Shown: in pieces, positions 57,201-63,200 of the stretch | Layout of the letters: the number at the start of each line of letters is the position of its first letter | Position numbering within the stretch: the first letter of the stretch is position 1 | Assembly (NCBI GenBank): GCA_032622095.1 | Contig: CP136069.1 | Coordinates: 157,283,043-157,347,042 of the forward strand | DNA from: Siphonodentalium dalli | Taxonomy: Eukaryota > Mollusca > Scaphopoda > Gadilida > Siphonodentaliidae | Direction of reading: 5' to 3' | Length of the DNA stretch: 64,000 bases | The notes under the pieces: generated by a model | What the model saw: only the letters and a program-made list of their open reading frames with translations | Told to the model about the DNA's origin: nothing | Databases searched by the model: none | Program-made: the position numbers and the translations under genes

Positions 57201-60200
57201 TGTACATGCATTCAATCCCACCTGATCACAAAGGCACAGTGCAGGAAGGTCTTTTGCTTTTATTCAGAAATTTATCATCGGGAGCTTTTCTCTCAATGTT
57301 GTGACCAACTCCTTTAATTTACTGAAATTAAATTCCCATTCTGTAATTGCTTTTAGCAAAATTATTTTGAGGGAATTCTAATCGGCCTAATCACATTTCT
57401 TTTGTTACTAGGCGGAACTTCACTGAATGTTATTATGGAATAGAAAATAACACCAATACAATTACTTAGATGTTAGCATTAAGCATCTAAGAGAAAGTAG
57501 TTAGTTAAATGCTATACAATTACTATTTTTTAGCAAAGAACAACAATGATACTGTTGTGTGAGGATGGTAGTTTGAGAATATACATGGCTAACGTTGATG
57601 GCACAAATTACTGGTTATCTGACTCACTGCAGCCACACAGTCCCATAGCTGTCCTTAAACCTACCAAAAAGAAAAAGACTACAAAAACAGGAAAAGGTAA
57701 ATACAATCTAATATATTCCATCATAATCATGTAGCAGACTATTAATACAACAAAACAAACAACATCAAAATAAAAGACTAGAAGATATTGCTGGGTGAAG
57801 ATATTGCTGGGTGAGGATATTGTTGTGTAAAGGCTCCCCAGAGGGTGAATTTGGTGATGCTAGCCTGCTGTGTGGGATAGCATCACTAATTTACCCTCTG
57901 GGGACCTCATTCTGCAAATGACATACACACTATTTGCAGACTTGCAAAACAGGCATTTCATAACTCCACGATTAAAACATATAATAAAATAACACAATGA
58001 TGTATTATAATCAAGTCTGTTTTGTACATTTAAGTTTTTTTTGGACACAGCAGTGAATTTTCACAGGGAATCGATCTGAATGCACTTTAATTTTAGCGAA
58101 TCAGAAAATATGATCTTTATTGTTTCATTGCTGGATAATCTATGGAATTCTTGGTATCAAATTTAATGATGGGGTAATTTAATGATAGGGTAATTTCATC
58201 GGTAATTTAATGACTGGTTAATTTAATGATGGGGTAATTTAATGATGGGGTAATTTAATGATTGGGTAACTTAATGATGGTGTAATTTTAATTGATAAAG
58301 GAGCATATGGGTGATTTTCCCTTAAATAAACAAACTGTTGTCTCACGAACAAAAACTTCTATCAAAAGTGAAGAAGGCCAACAATGAAGCACCCACATGG
58401 TGTTATTTGTCGACCAGCATATGGGTTGAAATCAGAAAGTAGTGAAATGACAGAGCTATGATGTTTTCTTAATATGGGATATGCCGAGGTGGCGAATATC
58501 CACCAACATCTACTGTCTCGGGCTCCCCAGTGAAAACTTTCCATATTGTGTCTTATATGATACCACACTGAAAAATGCTGTCTCATGTGGACCAACACTC
58601 AATCATAAAACACGTCAAACGCTTTTTATGAAGAGAAAAATTTTCCTCCAATTTATTTCCATGGTGATTTGTCAAAATCATAGATTATCAGTATTTGTTT
58701 CAGACGCGGAAGTGTCTCGATGTGAGTCCCACCCCCTACTCCCCTTAATTAATGTCCACGCCATCATGCGCCCTCATGGACCAAACGGATATGCCAAATC
58801 CTTAGTCAAATACATTGACTGTTGTGGTTTGGATGAAGTAAGTTGCCTAACAAACTATAAGTTTAAATATTGAGTGGTTTTGGAAACAGTAATTTTGTCC
58901 ACACAGCTACGTTGACCCCAAACACAATGCAAATTTATGTTGACTTTTCAAAGTAGCCGAGAATTTTGCCAAATATCATTTTCGGGTCCGGCCATATCCA
59001 GTGGATGATATTTTGGTACAAATATTGACATCTTGGAAATTTTTTCTAAATTTCAAAGTCCTAATTTGTTTATTAATCACCCATATAATAAAGAATTCTT
59101 TATTGATTTCAGGACGTCCAACTGGTTCTGTTTCATTCCCGATTGACTACTTTGAGCACTGTCAGGTTACAAATGAGGTGGAGGTAAGTTTACAGCTGAT
59201 TAATTGAACACCATAGCTACTTTAGTTACTGTTACAAAGCCAGGTCTTTTGTTGTGGGTTGGGGAATTGGAACCCTGTAAACACTATGGAGAAATATGTT
59301 CATTTAACCAACTGCCAACATCTAATGATTAGTAAAACAGGACCTAGCCTGAAATTAGTGTGTCTGAAATTTTCAGAATGAGGTCCCCAGAGGATGAATT
59401 CACAGCAGCAGGGCTAGCGTCACCAAATTCACCCTCTGGGGACCACATTCTGCTTAGGCATCAAACTGCTATGGGAGACCTAGGATCAGATTGAAGTTCC
59501 CCAGTTGAAGATGGTGATGTTCACCCATTAGTCACCTCAATTATGCATTTTATCTTCTGTAAATTAGGGGATATAGATACTGAACAGAAGTGGAAAGTAA
59601 CTAAAAACAATGTTAATTCAAGACTATAGATACTTCCCAGAAGATGAGGCCTAAGCAGAATGAGGTCCCCAGAGGGTGAATTTGATGATCATCTTATTCA
59701 GAATATGTAGTTCATAGTCTAATCCAAAGGTAAATAACACATGAAACTAATTTGAAAAGCATAATCTTTTTATGCGCATATTTAAAAAAAAACATTTGTT
59801 CATTCGTCCGTTCGCTTTTGGTATCTGAATGATTATTTAAGATAGTCTCAACTGAATAGAATTAAGTTTGGTATGTGGGTTTACTAGCTCAAAATACAGG
59901 TCAAGTTCGAAATCGGTCTCCACCAACCAATTTTCACCAGAGTTACGGCCCTTTTTGTTGGAATTTGCATTCAATTTTCGTTCCGGATGGTAACTTTAGT
60001 AAGTCTGAACTGAATGGAATGAAATTAGGTATATGAGTTTACTAGCCCAAAATACGTCAAGATCAAATTTGGTTTCCGCTCGCCAATTTTAACCAGAGTT
60101 ATGACCCTTTGTTGCAATTAACACAGGCGTATTTTGCCATACCACAGTTATGCTCTTGTTGTTTCTTTCAGTATGGTGGAAATGACGTTCTTCAAATTTA

Positions 60201-63200
60201 TAACACACAGCAGATAAAGCATCGACTGAACACCACAGGAATGTATATTGCTAGTACCAAGGTGAGCTAACTCTTACTTTACTGAATGGATCCGCCCATT
60301 TAAAATTGGATATTGAAATGTTCTATTATTCATTTGGTATTTTGATAATAAATGTGCAGAAGACATGTTTCCTTGTCAGTCATTGGAAGGAATGTTTGTC
60401 AGATAATAAGTTCAATATAATTCAGAATTGGCCATTTCTAACTATTATAAAAGTTGATAATTACCTGTCAGTTTGACGAGAGTAATACTTTTCCCATGAC
60501 TTTCACAAGACATGTATATATGTGACCCGCCATATCAAATCCAGTCGGAAGTCGGGATTTTTTTACCCTGTGCCAATGCATTCTCTTATATATGCGAGTC
60601 GACCATAGGTCACCTCGCATATATAAGAGAATGCATTGGCTTAACAATTTTTTATCATGTTTTTTAAATAAATGTTTCTTACAATTTTTAGGACATAAAA
60701 TAAAAAAACATCCATTACCCTGCAGTGAGCCCCACACATATATAGAGGCACATAGAAGAGTGTCGTCTGCTCATGATTGTCTGGGGCTCTGTATGGGTGA
60801 AATTAAATTTTGTTTAAAGAATACAAGAACAAATTATTAAAATTGTAAAAAATTGTTAGGCCAATGCATTCTCTTATATATGCGAGGCGACCTATGGTCG
60901 ACTCGCATATATAAGAGAATGCATTGGCACAGGGTAAAAAATCCCGACTTCCGACTGGATTTGATATGGCGGGTCACATATATGAAATTGGACAAGCGAA
61001 TATGGTTATGTGGGAAAATTAGTGGCCATGAGGAGTGTTTATGCATGCTCACTACATGATTGTCTGCTTATTGTACACCCACTATCGAAGAGACTGGGGG
61101 TATACTGGATTGACCTAGTCCGTCCGGACATCTATCGCTCTGTTTTTCCATCCGTCCCGTCAGAGATCTCAAACACTAGTTGACAGATCTGAATGAAGTC
61201 TTTGTTTATCTGGAAATGTTGTTTTTTTGTCCATCCAAGCTGATATCTCACCCCAGTCTGAGTAAACTCATACCTAAATATTCATTACAACATTGAATAT
61301 AAGGTCTGACGGATAACATCGATATTTCATTTCCAAGTCCTCGGGATTCCGTAATCTGATTGATTGCGTAAATTATTTTCCGTCCAATGAAACCGTATGG
61401 GTTGATAAACAAGTGTTAATGGGCGGAGACTCCCATAATGTCACCTCTAAATATCATTCTGAACTCCTCGACCTGTGACCTCTGCGGCTGAACTCCTCGA
61501 CATGTGACCGCGACGAGGTTTGCCGAATGCTCTAAATATAGTAACACAGCGGAATTTCGAGGCTTGCAAATTCAACAGAGACAGAAAAAATTGCTTCGAA
61601 ATTATATATTCGGTACGATTCCGATTAATTTGAAGGATGTGCTGGACCTGATAGATAGGCCTGCGTATGGTACCAACTTGGCCTCCCATAAATATAAATA
61701 GAACTTTACTCATGTCCGTGTATTTTTTATTTACTTTATTGTAACATATGTGGTTTGCAAATCGACAAATTATTTGCCGTAAAAAAAAAGTCATCTGAAA
61801 GTCAAACACCGAGGAAATGACTTAATTTTATGCTTTTAAATAGTTCTAAAGCATCATTTTTGATGACGACCTAATTTTTTGCTCTCGGATGCAGCTTTCC
61901 CGTTTATGCAGCGAGTTCATCTCCCGAAAAAAGAATAGTCGCACACACGACAAATATTATCTTCTGTAAGTTTTAATGTCGCGACACAGGCCTTCTGTGG
62001 GTTGATGAGTCGGCGAAGCACAACAAATAACACGTGGGGACACCTGTCAATCATCGATGTATTTAAAAAAATCCGTGACGTCATTTTGGGGAAGCTCTTC
62101 GCTGAATAGAAATGGTTTTGGCTACATTAGCTCCAGACTCTATATTTCAAATATTGAGTCGACGTTCACTCAGACTGATCTCACCCATACTTTGTCGTTT
62201 CAAATTTCCACTGTGGGGTATGCAAGCACTGCCAGTGCAATCTCTTGTAAAATCTGTCATGATATTAAAAATGTGTGACTAATTAAAGTGAAATATTAGT
62301 GCGAAAATTAGGTAAAATGGTATATAGGTTTGGAACATATTGGCCAAAAAGGCCAAATTTAATTTTCATTGGCCATTTAAAAAAAATTGGCCTTTTCACC
62401 ACCAGCAGCATGAACCTGACAGCAAGTTTATTATTAGCCCTTTCATGATGGGAGCTATGCTGGTGCAGCATTAAAGGTCCTGTGCCAGTGCATTTGCTTA
62501 TATATGCGAGTCTTCCCATAGCCCAAAAGCTAGCCAGTAAACACAACTACCACTCATATCGTGTCACATAAGTATCACATACTGACCCAGGCATCGAGAA
62601 CAACACTCGACGTCGGCGAAACATAATATAAAACTGGATGCTCCATCTAAGGTCGAAATATTCAGAGGGCATGAACAGGTCAGACACCTTATGGTGAATA
62701 ATATTGATCTCTCCCATAGGAAGCCTCGTATATGGACTGACTTACAAGGTCATGGTAAATATTGTTAAGCCAATGTGTTCTCTTATACATGCGAGGCTCC
62801 CTTTGGGTGACTCGCATATATAAGAGAATGAATTGGCACAGGGTTTTCACAAAATTTCAGGGAACTCCAGTCATGAGAGGGTTAAGCGGACATCTCACTC
62901 TGTAATTATCATTATTTATCAATATGCTTGTTCCATCATTTTAAAAGAATCTTTCCATTTTCAGCCGGCTGGATTTACGGTAGACATAAAAAGCACCCTG
63001 AGTACTGCTGTGCTTGTTGGGATTAGGGTTTTAATCGGCAGTCAGAGCGTAGAGAGGGCTCCTTCCTACCTGGAGGTCTTTGGCAGAACAACACAGGTAC
63101 AATCAATTTTTAAAGATTACTTTGTAGAGATAACCCTAACTTTTGTAGTGTTCGGAGCTGGGAATATTGAAGCCATTTCTAGTCTTCGAACCTCATTATA

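Noticed and set aside
58481..58873. Open reading of 130 codons as a separate gene
   Set aside because: No family match; only the 58704-58837 part has splice-site support, and it is listed as a candidate alternative exon instead.
61447..61809. Minus-strand reading of 120 codons and overlapping plus-strand reading of 65 codons
   Set aside because: Neither resembles a known family and both cannot be real; kept only as an unassigned segment.
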